A stretch of DNA of 64,000 nt from Desulfovibrio sp. TomC. Its GTDB lineage: Bacteria > Desulfobacterota > Desulfovibrionia > Desulfovibrionales > Desulfovibrionaceae. Location of the stretch: positions 124,001 to 188,000 of the forward strand of contig NZ_JSEH01000005.1 of assembly GCF_000801335.2 (NCBI RefSeq), given 5' to 3'. Numbering within the stretch: position 1 is the first letter of the stretch; each line of letters opens with the position of its first letter. The position numbers and the translations under genes are program-made. The notes under the pieces are model-generated. The model was given only the letters and a program-made list of their open reading frames with translations. It searched no databases and was not told the origin of the DNA. Positions 35,076 to 43,973 of this stretch are shown one piece after another.

Positions 35076-36212
35076 TTACTGGATATCGTTTACGTATTCG
35101 CCGTATCCGGCCTGAACCATGGCGTCAGCCGGAATGAAGCGCAGGGCGGCGGAATTCATGCAATACCGTTGCTTGGTCGGTGGGGGGCCGTCGGGGAAGA
35201 CATGGCCGAGATGGGAATCGGCCAGCCGGCTTCGCACTTCGGTGCGGCGGGAGAACAGGCTCACGTCGTCGTGTTCGACCACGGCATCCGGGCGGATCGG
35301 CTTGGTGAAGCTTGGCCAGCCCGTGCCCGAGTCGTACTTGTCGCGGGAACTGAAGAGCGGTTCCCCGGAGACCACGTCCACGTAAAGCCCCGGGGCCTTT
35401 TCGTTCCAGTAGGCGTTGTCAAAGGGGCGTTCGGTGCCGTTTTCCCGGGTGACCTTGAAGGCCAGCGGCGACAGTTGCTTGCGCAGGGCGGCATCGTCTG
35501 GCCGGGTGAAGTCCTTCCAGGACGCCGTCTTGGCCGGGACCTCGGCAGCCTTGGCCTCATCGCCCCAGACCTTGGCCAGAAACTGGTCGCGCCCGGAGAA
35601 ACTGCGGTAGGTCTTGTATTGCAGCGCGTGGGTGCGCCAGTAATCCTGGTGGTACGATTCGGCCTCGGTGAACACGGTAAACGGCAGGATTTCCGTGACG
35701 ACCGGCCGCGGGAAGCGTCCCGAGGCGTTGAGATCCGCCAGGGCCTGCCCGGCTTCACGCTTTTGCTCCTCGTCGTGGACGAAGATGGCTGTGCGGTACT
35801 GCCGCCCGCGGTCGGCGAACTGTCCGCCCGGGTCTGTGGGGTCGATATGACGCAGGAAGACGTCGAGGACCTGCCGGTAGGTGACGCGCTTCGGGTCGAA
35901 GTGGACCTGTACGGCCTCGTAGTGCCCGGTGGTTCCGGACGACACCTGCTCATAGGTGGGGTGGGGTTCGCTGCCGCCGGTATAGCCGGAAATGACGGCC
36001 GTTACGCCGGGCAGCTTTTCCATATCCGCTTCCACGCACCAGAAACAGCCGCCGGCCAGCGTGGCCACGGCCTGGGTTGCAGTTTGGCGCGACATCGTGT
36101 CCTCCTTTCCGGTAACAGACGCCCCGGCGGCGGCGTCGCCGACTCGGGGGGATGCGCTGCCCCAGGCCAGGAGCAGGGCCAGCGCCAACAGGATGCGATA
36201 TGTGGTTGTCAT
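35076..36212 (-). CDS. msrAB: Exported bifunctional methionine sulfoxide reductase MsrA-MsrB
   Basis: A 378-residue fusion. A Sec-type signal ([20 protein letters not shown]) is followed by MsrA, with catalytic Cys56 in [17 protein letters not shown], then MsrB from about residue 235 ([12 protein letters not shown]...[18 protein letters not shown]) with catalytic Cys351 in RYCMNS. MsrA reduces Met-S-sulfoxide and MsrB the R form, so the fusion repairs both. The zinc CxxC pairs of many MsrBs are absent, as in other fused forms. The signal implies periplasmic repair of oxidised proteins; no PilB-like thioredoxin domain is present, so electrons must come from another carrier. The ATG overlaps the stop of the preceding small gene (ATGA 36209-36212). 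Confidence 0.93.
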   Translation of the reverse strand: MTTTYRILLALALLLAWGSASPRVGDAAAGASVTGKEDTMSRQTATQAVATLAGGCFWCVEADMEKLPGVTAVISGYTGGSEPHPTYEQVSSGTTGHYEAVQVHFDPKRVTYRQVLDVFLRHIDPTDPGGQFADRGRQYRTAIFVHDEEQKREAGQALADLNASGRFPRPVVTEILPFTVFTEAESYHQDYWRTHALQYKTYRSFSGRDQFLAKVWGDEAKAAEVPAKTASWKDFTRPDDAALRKQLSPLAFKVTRENGTERPFDNAYWNEKAPGLYVDVVSGEPLFSSRDKYDSGTGWPSFTKPIRPDAVVEHDDVSLFSRRTEVRSRLADSHLGHVFPDGPPPTKQRYCMNSAALRFIPADAMVQAGYGEYVNDIQ

Positions 36213-36538
36213 GGTGTCCCCCTTGGACCCAGAGCCGGGTCCAAGCCGGCAGCGCGGTCGAGCAGTCCCTCGGCAAGCGGGGAAACGACATCGGGAGCCC
36301 CAAGAAAATCCAGGAGTGCCGCAATGTCGCCGAAGGAGAGGGCGGCGGCCAAAGGACGATCCTGCGGTCGTGATCCGCGCATGACGGTCTCTAGAATATA
36401 GCCGCCGACGCTTGTTTTGTGCAATGTTAATTCCCAAAAACGAGTACCGTGTCCGGCCACCTCGCGCTCGTCGAAATGGGCCAAGCGCATGGGAGGCTGG
36501 GCTGGCGAGCAGACGAGAGGCGATGCAGGGCCGTTCAT
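36209..36538 (-). CDS. Small hypothetical protein coupled to msrAB
   Basis: A 109-residue protein that I do not recognise. It has a short basic/aromatic N-terminal half ([35 protein letters not shown]) and a helical C-terminal half ([28 protein letters not shown]). No signal or membrane helix is visible. Evidence that it is real: a strong AAGGAG 7 bases before ATG 36538 and a 4-base ATGA overlap with the MsrA-MsrB start. It may be a regulator or accessory factor of the reductase, but nothing in the sequence proves this. Confidence 0.7.
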   Translation of the reverse strand: MNGPASPLVCSPAQPPMRLAHFDEREVAGHGTRFWELTLHKTSVGGYILETVMRGSRPQDRPLAAALSFGDIAALLDFLGAPDVVSPLAEGLLDRAAGLDPALGPRGTP

Positions 36539-36788
36539 GGCAATACTCCTTGCCTGCAGGTTGGACTTGAGAACCATCATCAAGAATCGGGCCATGTTGT
36601 CTGATCCATGATGCCCTGGAATTGCAGGATAAATTTGAAATGAGCCGAGCCGGTTGTGAAAAATTCCTGATAAAGAGGAGTTGTTGGAGAGGAATCAGGC
36701 AGTCGGTCGGCGGACCGAGGCGTGCTTGAGGGGACGGGGGAGAGGATGGCTGCGGCCGGAAGCTGTCGCCTGGCTGCAACTGTGGAGA

Positions 36789-36905
36789 CCAGGGGCGCAG
36801 GGCGGATGCCCGGTCGGGGGCAGGCCGGGAGGCATTGGACGCCGTCACGGACCGCCAGGGCCAGGGGCGAAAGGCGGATGCCCGGCCGGGGCTAGGCCGG
36901 GCGGC
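36789..36905. repeat. Imperfect 45-bp direct repeat
   Basis: Two copies (36789-36833 and 36861-36905) share ccaggggcg, ggcggatgcccgg, cgggg and aggccggg, with about six differences. Both can fold through their ccgg cores. They lie in the ~450-bp gene-free gap between the subtilase end (36996) and the small gene upstream of msrAB. The rest of that gap, 36539-36788, presumably holds the promoter of the msrAB unit; I saw no firm promoter boxes. Confidence 0.7.
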
Positions 36906-36995
36906 TCAAGGAGGAGCGTCCCCGAGGCTGCAACGAAGCGTCCGCCAGTCGCCGGGTTCAGGGCGACTGACGGACGCGGACGTATCGGAGGGCTC

Positions 36996-39176
36996 TTAGG
37001 GCCGGGCCGTTTTGGGGTCGGTCGTACTGCCGGCTGCGGGCGGGGCGTCGGCGGGAACAGTGAAGGCGGGATCGGCGGCGGTGCCGGTCAGGGTGGCCCG
37101 GGTGACGTTTAAGGCGCCGCCCTGGGCGTCATACAGGCCAAATCCGACCTTGCCGGAGGTGTGGGTGGCGTCGGTCGTGGTCAACACCTGGATGCCGTTG
37201 ATGTAAAAGGTCAGGGTTGTGCCGTTGGCCACAGCCCGCAGTTCGTTGACTCCGGACTGGTTGATGGCGGTGCTGCTGGTCCAATCCTGGAGCTTTGCCC
37301 AGGAGTAGCCGCTCACTTTCCAAATGCTGTAGGTTCCGCCGTTGCGGTAAGCCATCCAGTAGCCGCTGTAGAGGTCTCCGGTAGTGTCTTGCGGCGTGGG
37401 GACGGACCGCATGAACAGGCAGGCGGCGTCAAGGGATGCGGCATTGCCGGACAACTGCATGGTAACGCGGTAGTCAAGATTGGCGAAATTGGCGTTGGAG
37501 CGGTGCAGATAGTGGTATTTGGCGCTTCCAGTGCCGATGGTGGTCGCTCCGTTTAACGTGGACCACAACCCGAACGTATTTGCCGTCCAGTTGCCAAGGC
37601 CGGCTGTAAACAGTTCGGTGAAGCTCGTGGGTGAAGACGTGCTGGCAATGCCGATGCTGGCCGGGAGACCAAGCGGGAGCAGGTTGACGCCGGCAACTGG
37701 AGGCGGTTTCAGGGTGCCGATGGCGGCCTTGAGGTTGACCCGGGGTTTGGTGACGGGCGTCTTGCCGTCGGTGACCAACGTCCCGGTGGTGGTCAGGGTG
37801 GAGCGCACCTGGGCCGGGGTGAGGTAGTTGCCGGTGATGGCCTTGGCCGCGCTTTGCAGGGCGGCGGCCGCGCCGGCGGCATAGGGACAGGCGGCCGAGG
37901 TGCCGCCGAAGGACGTGTTGAACGTGCCGCCCTGGTAAGCGCATTGCAGGGTGTAGGCCTGGTTGGACGGCGCAAACAGGGTCAGGAAAGACGTGGAGTT
38001 GGAATAGGCCGTGACCTTGTCGGCGGCGGTTGGGTCGTTCACGTACCAGCCCGTTGTGCAGCCGGTGGTGGAGAGTCTGTTTGCACACGATTCCCCGCTG
38101 ACGCAGGGGGTGTAGTTGCCGAAATTGGCGTCGTAGACCGCACCCACGGAGACGACGTGGGAGATGCAGGCCGGCCAGCCCATGGCGGTGCAGTAGCCGT
38201 CATTGCCCGAGGAGGCGAAGAGGGTGATGCCGGCGGCCACGGCATTGGCCGCTGCCGTGGTCATGGCCGGCACGACGGCATCGCAGTTGGCCGTGTACTG
38301 GCCACCGCCAAAACTGGTGCTGATGATGCGGATGGGGTTGGCCGGGGAATCGTTCTGGTGGGTTACGGCCCATTCCCAGGCGGCGATCATGGAGGCGTTG
38401 CTGGCGCTGCCGCCGGTGGCCGTGCTGGAAATTTTCAGGGCATAGAGCTTGGCTCCCGGGGCCACGCCGCCGATATAGTCGCCGGTGTCGGCGAGATCGC
38501 CGGCCACGATGCCGGCGCAGGCCGTGCCATGGCCCTGGCGGTCCAGGGGATCGGCTTTGCCTTCGCCCGTGTCGTAGCCGCCGAGGACCTTGGCGTTGGG
38601 AAAGCTGCCGTTGCCGAGATAAAGATTGGTGTAGTCGATGCCGGTGTCGCAGACGGCCACGCTCACGCCGGATCCGTTGTAGCGCGACCGGGTGGCCAGG
38701 GCGTTTTCCAGGGGAATGCCCTGGCGCAGGTGGGGTTCAAGGACGCCGTTTTCCTCCACGCTGGCCACAGCGTCATTGGCGAGCAGGGCGGCGAGCTGTC
38801 CAGCCGTGGCGGTGACAACGAAGGCCGGCATGTAGCTGAATTGCCGGGTGACCGTGCCCAGATCGGCCGCCTGGCGTCGGTTGAAAAAGGCGTCCAGGCT
38901 GGCCTGGGTTTTGGCGCGCACCTCGGCCTTGCCGGCCTCGGTGGTGAATTCCGAGGGGCTATGGCCCCGGGTCTGTTTGAGCATGACAATGAAACTGCCG
39001 GCAGCGCCTTCGGCGGCCAGGGGAGCCAATGCTGTTTGTGAGGCATGGAGCTTGGAGTCGGTTTGGATCTGGGCGACGATTTGCTGGGCGCTTTGTTGGG
39101 CCGAAGCCTGGACGGAAAAAATGAATACGATGTGAATGGTTGCAAGGGCAATAATACGTTTGGACAACTTCAACAT
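36996..39176 (-). CDS. Secreted subtilisin-like (S8) serine protease with C-terminal sandwich domain
   Basis: A 726-residue preproenzyme. The signal peptide is MLKLSKRIIALATIHIVFIFSVQASA, and an I9-type propeptide spans ~60-150 (SFIVMLKQT...SYMPAFVVTATAGQLAALL). The catalytic triad is Asp177 (VAVCDTGID), His216 (GHGTACAG) and Ser427 (FGGTSAACPYAAG), with oxyanion Asn325 (SSGND). From about residue 520 a concanavalin-like/DUF1080-type sandwich follows (LFTAGLGNWTANTFGLW...LTFYINGIQVL), probably for binding. Extra cysteines in the catalytic domain suggest disulfides and export. AAGG lies 7 bases before the ATG. It is a single gene with no obvious secretion partner nearby. Confidence 0.93.
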   Translation of the reverse strand: MLKLSKRIIALATIHIVFIFSVQASAQQSAQQIVAQIQTDSKLHASQTALAPLAAEGAAGSFIVMLKQTRGHSPSEFTTEAGKAEVRAKTQASLDAFFNRRQAADLGTVTRQFSYMPAFVVTATAGQLAALLANDAVASVEENGVLEPHLRQGIPLENALATRSRYNGSGVSVAVCDTGIDYTNLYLGNGSFPNAKVLGGYDTGEGKADPLDRQGHGTACAGIVAGDLADTGDYIGGVAPGAKLYALKISSTATGGSASNASMIAAWEWAVTHQNDSPANPIRIISTSFGGGQYTANCDAVVPAMTTAAANAVAAGITLFASSGNDGYCTAMGWPACISHVVSVGAVYDANFGNYTPCVSGESCANRLSTTGCTTGWYVNDPTAADKVTAYSNSTSFLTLFAPSNQAYTLQCAYQGGTFNTSFGGTSAACPYAAGAAAALQSAAKAITGNYLTPAQVRSTLTTTGTLVTDGKTPVTKPRVNLKAAIGTLKPPPVAGVNLLPLGLPASIGIASTSSPTSFTELFTAGLGNWTANTFGLWSTLNGATTIGTGSAKYHYLHRSNANFANLDYRVTMQLSGNAASLDAACLFMRSVPTPQDTTGDLYSGYWMAYRNGGTYSIWKVSGYSWAKLQDWTSSTAINQSGVNELRAVANGTTLTFYINGIQVLTTTDATHTSGKVGFGLYDAQGGALNVTRATLTGTAADPAFTVPADAPPAAGSTTDPKTARP

Positions 39177-39528
39177 ACGTCCGCCTTTTTTTGTTGATCT
39201 TGTGTAGAAATGTCTATATGGCGTATTTTTTGATAGTACTATGAGCTTGTTTGTCTCTATGTTGGTTCTATTGCATAGGCATTATTTGTATAACGTCGAA
39301 ATTGTCTGGTACTCCCGTGCAGGGAAGGTCTCTTGTAAGTCCAACGATACAAGACGATTTGCATGCTTGTCCAGGGAGTATTTGGGCTGTCACAAAAACA
39401 TGTTGTGCCAGGACCAAAAGGCCAGGCGCATGTTTTCGGCGGGCTGCTGGTCTGCTGCGGCGGGTGAGCGGTCACAAGAAGGACGGGCCTAAGAGCAAAA
39501 TTGCGCTTTGGCCGAACCGGTTGGTCCT
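39177..39528. other. AT-richer gap between the subtilase and the sigma-54 regulator
   Basis: About 350 bases, clearly AT-richer than the surroundings at 39180-39420. It should hold the subtilase promoter (minus strand). Short frames here have no ribosome-binding site or family. An imperfect ggccgaacc/ggttggtcc inverted repeat (39510-39527) just after the regulator stop may be a weak terminator. Confidence 0.4.
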
Positions 39529-40947
39529 TTAACGCAGAGTCAGGCCGTGTTTGCGCAAAAGGCCGTAGAGGCGCGACTGGCTTAAGCCCGAGCGGTTCAT
39601 GGCCGTGCGGACATCGCCGCCGCTGACGCCAAGGAGGTGTTCGAGGTAGGCGCGCTCCACCCGGTCGTGGGCTTGGCGCTTGTAGGATTCCCAATCCAGG
39701 TGTGCACCGTCGCTTGGGGCGTCGATCATGCGGCACAAGGGGCCGGGATCCGTCGGCCCTTTGGCGGGCCGGGCGCGGGCAGCCCGGGAGCGCACCAAGC
39801 GGGCCCGGGCCTCGCGGGGCAGATGCGACGGCAGGAGCTCCGGTTCAAGCGGCGCGGCCGTCATGAGCGCTTCCAGCACGTGCACCAGTTCGCGCACGTT
39901 GCCCGGCCAGTCGTAGCCGGCAAACAGTTCCAGGAGTTCGCCCGAGAGCTGAGTCAGGGGCAGCTTGCCGGCCCGGCAGATGCGGGTGAGGTGGAATTCG
40001 GCGATATCCGGCAGATCGTCGGCCATTTCGCGCAGCGGCGGCGGGGTGATGGTCACGGCCCGGATGCGGTAAAAGAGGTCCTCGCGGAAGGTCCCGGCCG
40101 CGACCATGGCGGCCAGATCACGGTTGCTGGCGCACACCAGCCGGAAATCGACCTGGATCTCGCGGTTTTCGCCCAGCGGGCGATAGGTGTGGCCTTCCAG
40201 CAAGCGCAAAAAGCCTTTTTGCATCTCAAGGGACAGCTCGCTGATCTCGTCCAGAAACAAGGTGCCGCCGTCGGCCCTGGCCAAGAGGCCGGGCTTGTCC
40301 CCGGACGCGCCGGTAAACGCCCCCCGGCGATGGCCGAACAGTTCGCTGGCCATGATGGTTTCCTGGAGGCCGGCACAGTCCACAATGACGAAATCGGCCT
40401 TGGCCCGGGAGCTGTTGTCGTGGATGGCCCGGGCAAAAAGCTCTTTGCCGGTGCCGGTCTCGCCAACGAGCAGGACATTGGCCTGGCTTCTGGCCGCCCG
40501 GCCAAGCTGGCGCAAGGCCCGCTCCATGGCCGGGCCGCCGCCGATGATGCCGGGGCGGCGCACAGGCAGGGCGTCCTGTTTTTTCTCACGAAAGCGCAAC
40601 GCGCGCAGACAGGCCAGACGCAGGGCCTCCTGGCTGGCGGATTTTTCGATATAATCCCAGGCCCCGCTCAAAATGGCCAGTTCAGCGCCGTCCGGGTCGC
40701 CGGCGCCGGTGATGATGATCACTTCAGGTTCGCTTGGCAGGACGCGCAGTCTGGGCAGCAGGTCCAGGCCCGACCCATCGGGCAGACGCACGTCGAGAAA
40801 GACCAGATCGAATTCCGCGGCCCGGGCCAGCCCGTCGGCCTCGGCCACCGAGGCGGCCCGGGCGGTTTCGTGGCCCTCGGCAGCCAACAGGCGACCCAGG
40901 AATTCCCGGAAAAAGGCGTCGTCGTCGATGACCAGGATGTGCGCCAT
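39529..40947 (-). CDS. Sigma-54-dependent response regulator (NtrC family)
   Basis: A 472-residue three-domain activator. The receiver (residues 1-120) has Asp8-10 and phospho-acceptor Asp52 (LVFLDVRLPDG). The central AAA+ domain has Walker A (GETGTGKELFARAIH), the sigma-54 contact loop GAFTGA, Walker B (GGTLFLDEIS) and the FREDLFYRI segment. The C-terminal Fis-type helix-turn-helix ends VRTAMNRSGLSQSRLYGLLRKHGL. It activates RpoN promoters once phosphorylated. A receiver-Hpt gene lies 11 bases upstream in the same direction, so the two are co-transcribed. Targets are unknown; a sigma-54-like site at 15888 is one candidate. Confidence 0.95.
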   Translation of the reverse strand: MAHILVIDDDAFFREFLGRLLAAEGHETARAASVAEADGLARAAEFDLVFLDVRLPDGSGLDLLPRLRVLPSEPEVIIITGAGDPDGAELAILSGAWDYIEKSASQEALRLACLRALRFREKKQDALPVRRPGIIGGGPAMERALRQLGRAARSQANVLLVGETGTGKELFARAIHDNSSRAKADFVIVDCAGLQETIMASELFGHRRGAFTGASGDKPGLLARADGGTLFLDEISELSLEMQKGFLRLLEGHTYRPLGENREIQVDFRLVCASNRDLAAMVAAGTFREDLFYRIRAVTITPPPLREMADDLPDIAEFHLTRICRAGKLPLTQLSGELLELFAGYDWPGNVRELVHVLEALMTAAPLEPELLPSHLPREARARLVRSRAARARPAKGPTDPGPLCRMIDAPSDGAHLDWESYKRQAHDRVERAYLEHLLGVSGGDVRTAMNRSGLSQSRLYGLLRKHGLTLR

Positions 40948-40958
40948 GGGGATCGGGG

Positions 40959-41735
40959 TCAGGCGTCCTGGATCAGGTAGGGATGGGCGCGCACCACAGC
41001 GAGTACGGCCGCCAGTTCCAGCTTGGCCTGGATGTGGCCTTGCCGGCAGGCCGCGACATCGCCGCGCCGGCAGGCTTCCTGCAAGGCGCGCATGGCCAAG
41101 CCAAGGCGTTCGGCCCGGATCGGCCCGGCCATGCCGGCCAGGTCGTGGGCCAGACCCAGGGCGGCGTTGGCATCGCCCCGGGAGATGGCCTCGGCCAGGG
41201 CCAGTCCCTTGGGTTCGGCCAGTTCCAGGAACAGCGCCAAGAGTTCGGCAGCGAACTCCTGGCGTCCTTTCCGGGAAAATTCCGACAGATCAAGAAGGGC
41301 CGGTTCGAGGGCAGCGACCGGCCGGGGCGGGGGCAGGATTTGGCTGATTGCGGCAAACAGGTCCTGGCCGCGTACCGGTTTGGGCACATGGGCGTTCATG
41401 CCGGCCGCCAGACAGCGTTCCCGGTCGCCCGGCATGGCAAAGGCGGTGAGGGCCAAAATGGGCACCTGCGGCGAGTTGGCCGGGGAGCATCGGCCCTCGC
41501 GGATGGCCCGGGTCACGGTCAGGCCGTCCATGTCGGGCAGCTGGATGTCCATGAGAATGCAGTCCACGGGCTGGGACGCCGCGACTTCCAGGGCCTGCCT
41601 GCCGTCGACCGCCGGGATCGGGGTGTGGCCGTTTTTGCGCAGCAGGTGGAGCATGTAGATCCGGTTGACGTCGTTATCGTCGACGACAAGCACGGTCAGG
41701 GAAGGCAGGTCCTGAGCCGGACTCGAAACATCCAT
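40959..41735 (-). CDS. Receiver-Hpt fusion protein
   Basis: A 258-residue signalling protein. Residues ~13-130 are a receiver (VLVVDDNDVNRIYMLHLL, phospho-Asp in CILMDIQLPDMDG, Lys in HVPKPV), of the kind found at the end of hybrid kinases. Residues ~160-250 are an Hpt domain with the phospho-His in LGLAHDLAGMAGPI. It can therefore accept phosphate on Asp and pass it from His in a multi-step relay, perhaps to the sigma-54 activator encoded 11 bases downstream. ATG 41735 has AAGGGG about 6 bases upstream; the frame is open further, but only across the divergent toroid gene. Confidence 0.92.
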   Translation of the reverse strand: MDVSSPAQDLPSLTVLVVDDNDVNRIYMLHLLRKNGHTPIPAVDGRQALEVAASQPVDCILMDIQLPDMDGLTVTRAIREGRCSPANSPQVPILALTAFAMPGDRERCLAAGMNAHVPKPVRGQDLFAAISQILPPPRPVAALEPALLDLSEFSRKGRQEFAAELLALFLELAEPKGLALAEAISRGDANAALGLAHDLAGMAGPIRAERLGLAMRALQEACRRGDVAACRQGHIQAKLELAAVLAVVRAHPYLIQDA

Positions 41736-41952
41736 GGCACGCCCCTTCTTGAAGTGGAAACGCTGCGAGGTTGGAGCTGACCCTTTCCAGTATGCGTGCA
41801 ATCTCTTACCATGGCCCCAAGTGAATGACAAATCTGGCTTTGAGAGTGACTCCATAAATAATGGATCGAACGGTTCGGCCGCTGCGCCCGGGCTCCGGTC
41901 GCCCGGGCTTGCGCTCCGGTCCCGGATGCCTACTTGATGCAGTGAGAGGTGT

Positions 41953-42852
41953 ATGCCCATGGTGTCGCACGCACTCGCGCCCCATATTGATGCCCTGCTG
42001 CGTCGGGCCGGTCCTGACGGGGCCTTTGCCGTGGCCGAGGGTTCGGCCTCGCGCCCCGACGCCACGGCCTGGGCAGCCATGGCCCTTTCCGTTGTGGGAG
42101 GGGCCGGTGAACAGGTCGCGGCTGCCCGAAGCGCCCTGGTTGCCGCCCAGTTGCCCGACGGCCGGGTGCCGGTGCTTCCCGGGCGTCCCGAGGCGGCCTG
42201 GCCCACCGCCCTGGCCCTTTTGGCCTGGCTGCCGGACCCGGCCTTTGCCGCGCCGGCCGCCCGAGCTGCCGCCTGGCTGACGGGGCATCCCGGCTCACAC
42301 TGGGCGCGCCGGGAAAGCGAGAGGGCCATTGTCGCCCATGACACCAGCCTGCGGGGCTGGACCTGGATTGAGGGCACCCATTCCTGGGTTGAGCCGACCT
42401 CCCTGGCCATGCTGGCCCTGTCGGCCACGGCGGCGCCGCCCCGGGAGGCCCTGGATGAAGCCGTGCGCCTGCTCCTTGACCGCCAGCTCCCGGACGGCGG
42501 CTGGAACTACGGCAATACGCGCGTGTTTCGAAACACCCTGCTCCCGGTGCCCGAGTCCACCGGCCACGCCCTGACCGCCCTGGGCGGCCGGGTTGCGCCT
42601 GCGGTCGTGGCGGCCAGTCTCGACTATCTGGCTGGGCCGCAGTGTGCCGTGCCGACGCCGCTGGCGGCGACCTGGCGGGCCTTCGGGCTTGGAGCCTATG
42701 GCTTGGCCACGTCTGAAATCACGGCAGGCTGCCTCCTGGCCCTGGCCCGACAGGACCGCTACGGTCCCTACGACACCCCGCTGCTGGCCCAGGCCATTGC
42801 CGCCGTGGCCACGTCCGGCCGCTTTGCCGCCCTTTTGGGAGAACGCCCATGA
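41953..42852 (+). CDS. Prenyltransferase/squalene-cyclase-like alpha/alpha-toroid protein
   Basis: A 299-residue protein of repeated helical hairpins. It has QW-type repeats (RQLPDGGWNYGNTRVF, and AAQLPDGRVPVLPG), and WIEGTHSWVEPTSLAMLAL resembles squalene-hopene-cyclase and prenyltransferase beta-subunit cores. At half the length of real cyclases and without the DxDD acid motif, it is unlikely to be a triterpene cyclase; many such short toroids are of unknown role. The ATG at 41953 is close to gagaggt; ATG 41959 would have better spacing. Its stop overlaps the start of a DUF362 gene (ATGA), so both products probably work together. It is divergent from the receiver-Hpt gene over a 217-bp gap. 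Confidence 0.75.
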   Translation: MPMVSHALAPHIDALLRRAGPDGAFAVAEGSASRPDATAWAAMALSVVGGAGEQVAAARSALVAAQLPDGRVPVLPGRPEAAWPTALALLAWLPDPAFAAPAARAAAWLTGHPGSHWARRESERAIVAHDTSLRGWTWIEGTHSWVEPTSLAMLALSATAAPPREALDEAVRLLLDRQLPDGGWNYGNTRVFRNTLLPVPESTGHALTALGGRVAPAVVAASLDYLAGPQCAVPTPLAATWRAFGLGAYGLATSEITAGCLLALARQDRYGPYDTPLLAQAIAAVATSGRFAALLGERP

Positions 42853-43871
42853 CCGCCGCCGATTTGGAAACGCCTCGCCGCTTTACCCGTCGCCAAGCAG
42901 TCAAGCTGGCTGCCGCGGCCGGTCTTGTGGCTGCCGGCGGATTGGCCATCCCTCCCCTGCTCAAGGAAAAACTCCAGGCCTCGGTCTTCGTGGCCAAGGC
43001 GGCGGATTACGGCGTCGATCTGGGGGGGATTGTGCGCCGGGGCATGGCCGAATTGGGCCTTACGTCCCGGGAAATTGCCGGCAAGCGGGTGCTACTGAAG
43101 CCCAATCTGGTCGAGCCCCATGCCGGGGCCGGGCATATCAATACCCATCCCCTGGTGGTGCGGGCGGTTGCCGAGGCTTTTTTGGCTCTGGGGGCGGCTT
43201 CGGTGGTGGTGGCCGAGGGGGCCGGGCATCGCCGCGACGCCTATCTGGTGCTGGAGGAATCGGGGCTGGCCGACATACTGGCCCGGGAAAAGCTGCCGTT
43301 TTTCGACCTCAACAACGGCCCGGTGGCCCCGGTCAACAATCTCGGCGGGTTCAGCAAGCTTGGCGATCTCTGGCTGCCGGAGCTGATCACCCGCACAGAC
43401 ATGGTGGTGTCGGTGGCCAAGATGAAGACCCATCACTGGGCCGGGGTCACCTTGTCCATGAAAAACCTGTTTGGCGTCATGCCGGGCGTGGTCTACGGCT
43501 GGCCCAAAAACGTGCTGCATTTTGCCGGCATCGAGCCGTCGATCCTGGACATCAACGCCACGGTGCGGCCGGATTTCGCCATTGTCGACGGCATTGTGGG
43601 CATGGACGGCGACGGCCCCATCATGGGGGACCCGGCTGCGGCCGGGGTGCTGGTCATGGGGCGCAGCGCCGTGGCCGTTGACGCCACAAGCTGCCGGATC
43701 ATGGGCATCGATCCCGGGCGCGTCGGCTATCTGCGCCAGGCCGACGGCCGGCTGGGGACCATCGAGGCCGGACGGATCGAACAGCGCGGCGAATCCCCGG
43801 CCGCCGTACGCCGTGATTTCGCCCTGCTTGACTACGTGCCGGCCCAACAGGGCCTGCGGCTTGGCCGCTAG
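42849..43871 (+). CDS. DUF362 protein with Tat-like signal
   Basis: A 340-residue protein. The N-terminus (RRFTRRQAVKLAAAAGLVAAGGLAIPPLL) is a twin-arginine-like signal, implying export in folded form or membrane anchoring. The body is a DUF362 domain: VLLKPNLVEPHAGAGHINTHPLVVRAV, VVAEGAGHRRDAY, DMVVSVAKMKTHHWAGVTLSMKNLFGVMPG, FAIVDGIVGMDGDGP. The domain is common in anaerobes and often linked to Fe-S proteins; its reaction is not established, and no Cys cluster is present here. It overlaps the toroid gene by ATGA and is followed by a terminator, making a tight two-gene unit. Confidence 0.87.
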   Translation: MTAADLETPRRFTRRQAVKLAAAAGLVAAGGLAIPPLLKEKLQASVFVAKAADYGVDLGGIVRRGMAELGLTSREIAGKRVLLKPNLVEPHAGAGHINTHPLVVRAVAEAFLALGAASVVVAEGAGHRRDAYLVLEESGLADILAREKLPFFDLNNGPVAPVNNLGGFSKLGDLWLPELITRTDMVVSVAKMKTHHWAGVTLSMKNLFGVMPGVVYGWPKNVLHFAGIEPSILDINATVRPDFAIVDGIVGMDGDGPIMGDPAAAGVLVMGRSAVAVDATSCRIMGIDPGRVGYLRQADGRLGTIEAGRIEQRGESPAAVRRDFALLDYVPAQQGLRLGR

Positions 43872-43900
43872 CGCCGGCTCGCGTCGGAAAGCCGGCGCTA
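43869..43900 (+). terminator. Hairpin terminator overlapping the DUF362 stop codon
   Basis: A perfect 10-base stem, tagcgccggc (43869-43878) with gccggcgcta (43891-43900). The stop codon TAG forms the base of the stem. There is no T-run. Confidence 0.65.
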
Positions 43901-43973
43901 TGTGCAGGGGAAACGGGCAATTTCGGGGCGTGAAGCCGGGCGTTTTGCCCGCCGGTCCGGCCCGGACGCAGGG

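Noticed and set aside
36579-36594. Sigma-54-like element (minus strand) before the small gene upstream of msrAB
   Set aside because: TGGCCCG-N4-TTGAT has correct spacing, but the invariant -12 GC is GA, so I did not call it.
41736-42428. Upstream extension of the receiver-Hpt frame
   Set aside because: It runs antisense through the toroid gene and has no domain; ATG 41735 has a proper ribosome-binding site.
41953-42852. Squalene-hopene cyclase
   Set aside because: The protein is about half the needed length and lacks the DxDD catalytic motif; only the toroid-type QW repeats remain.
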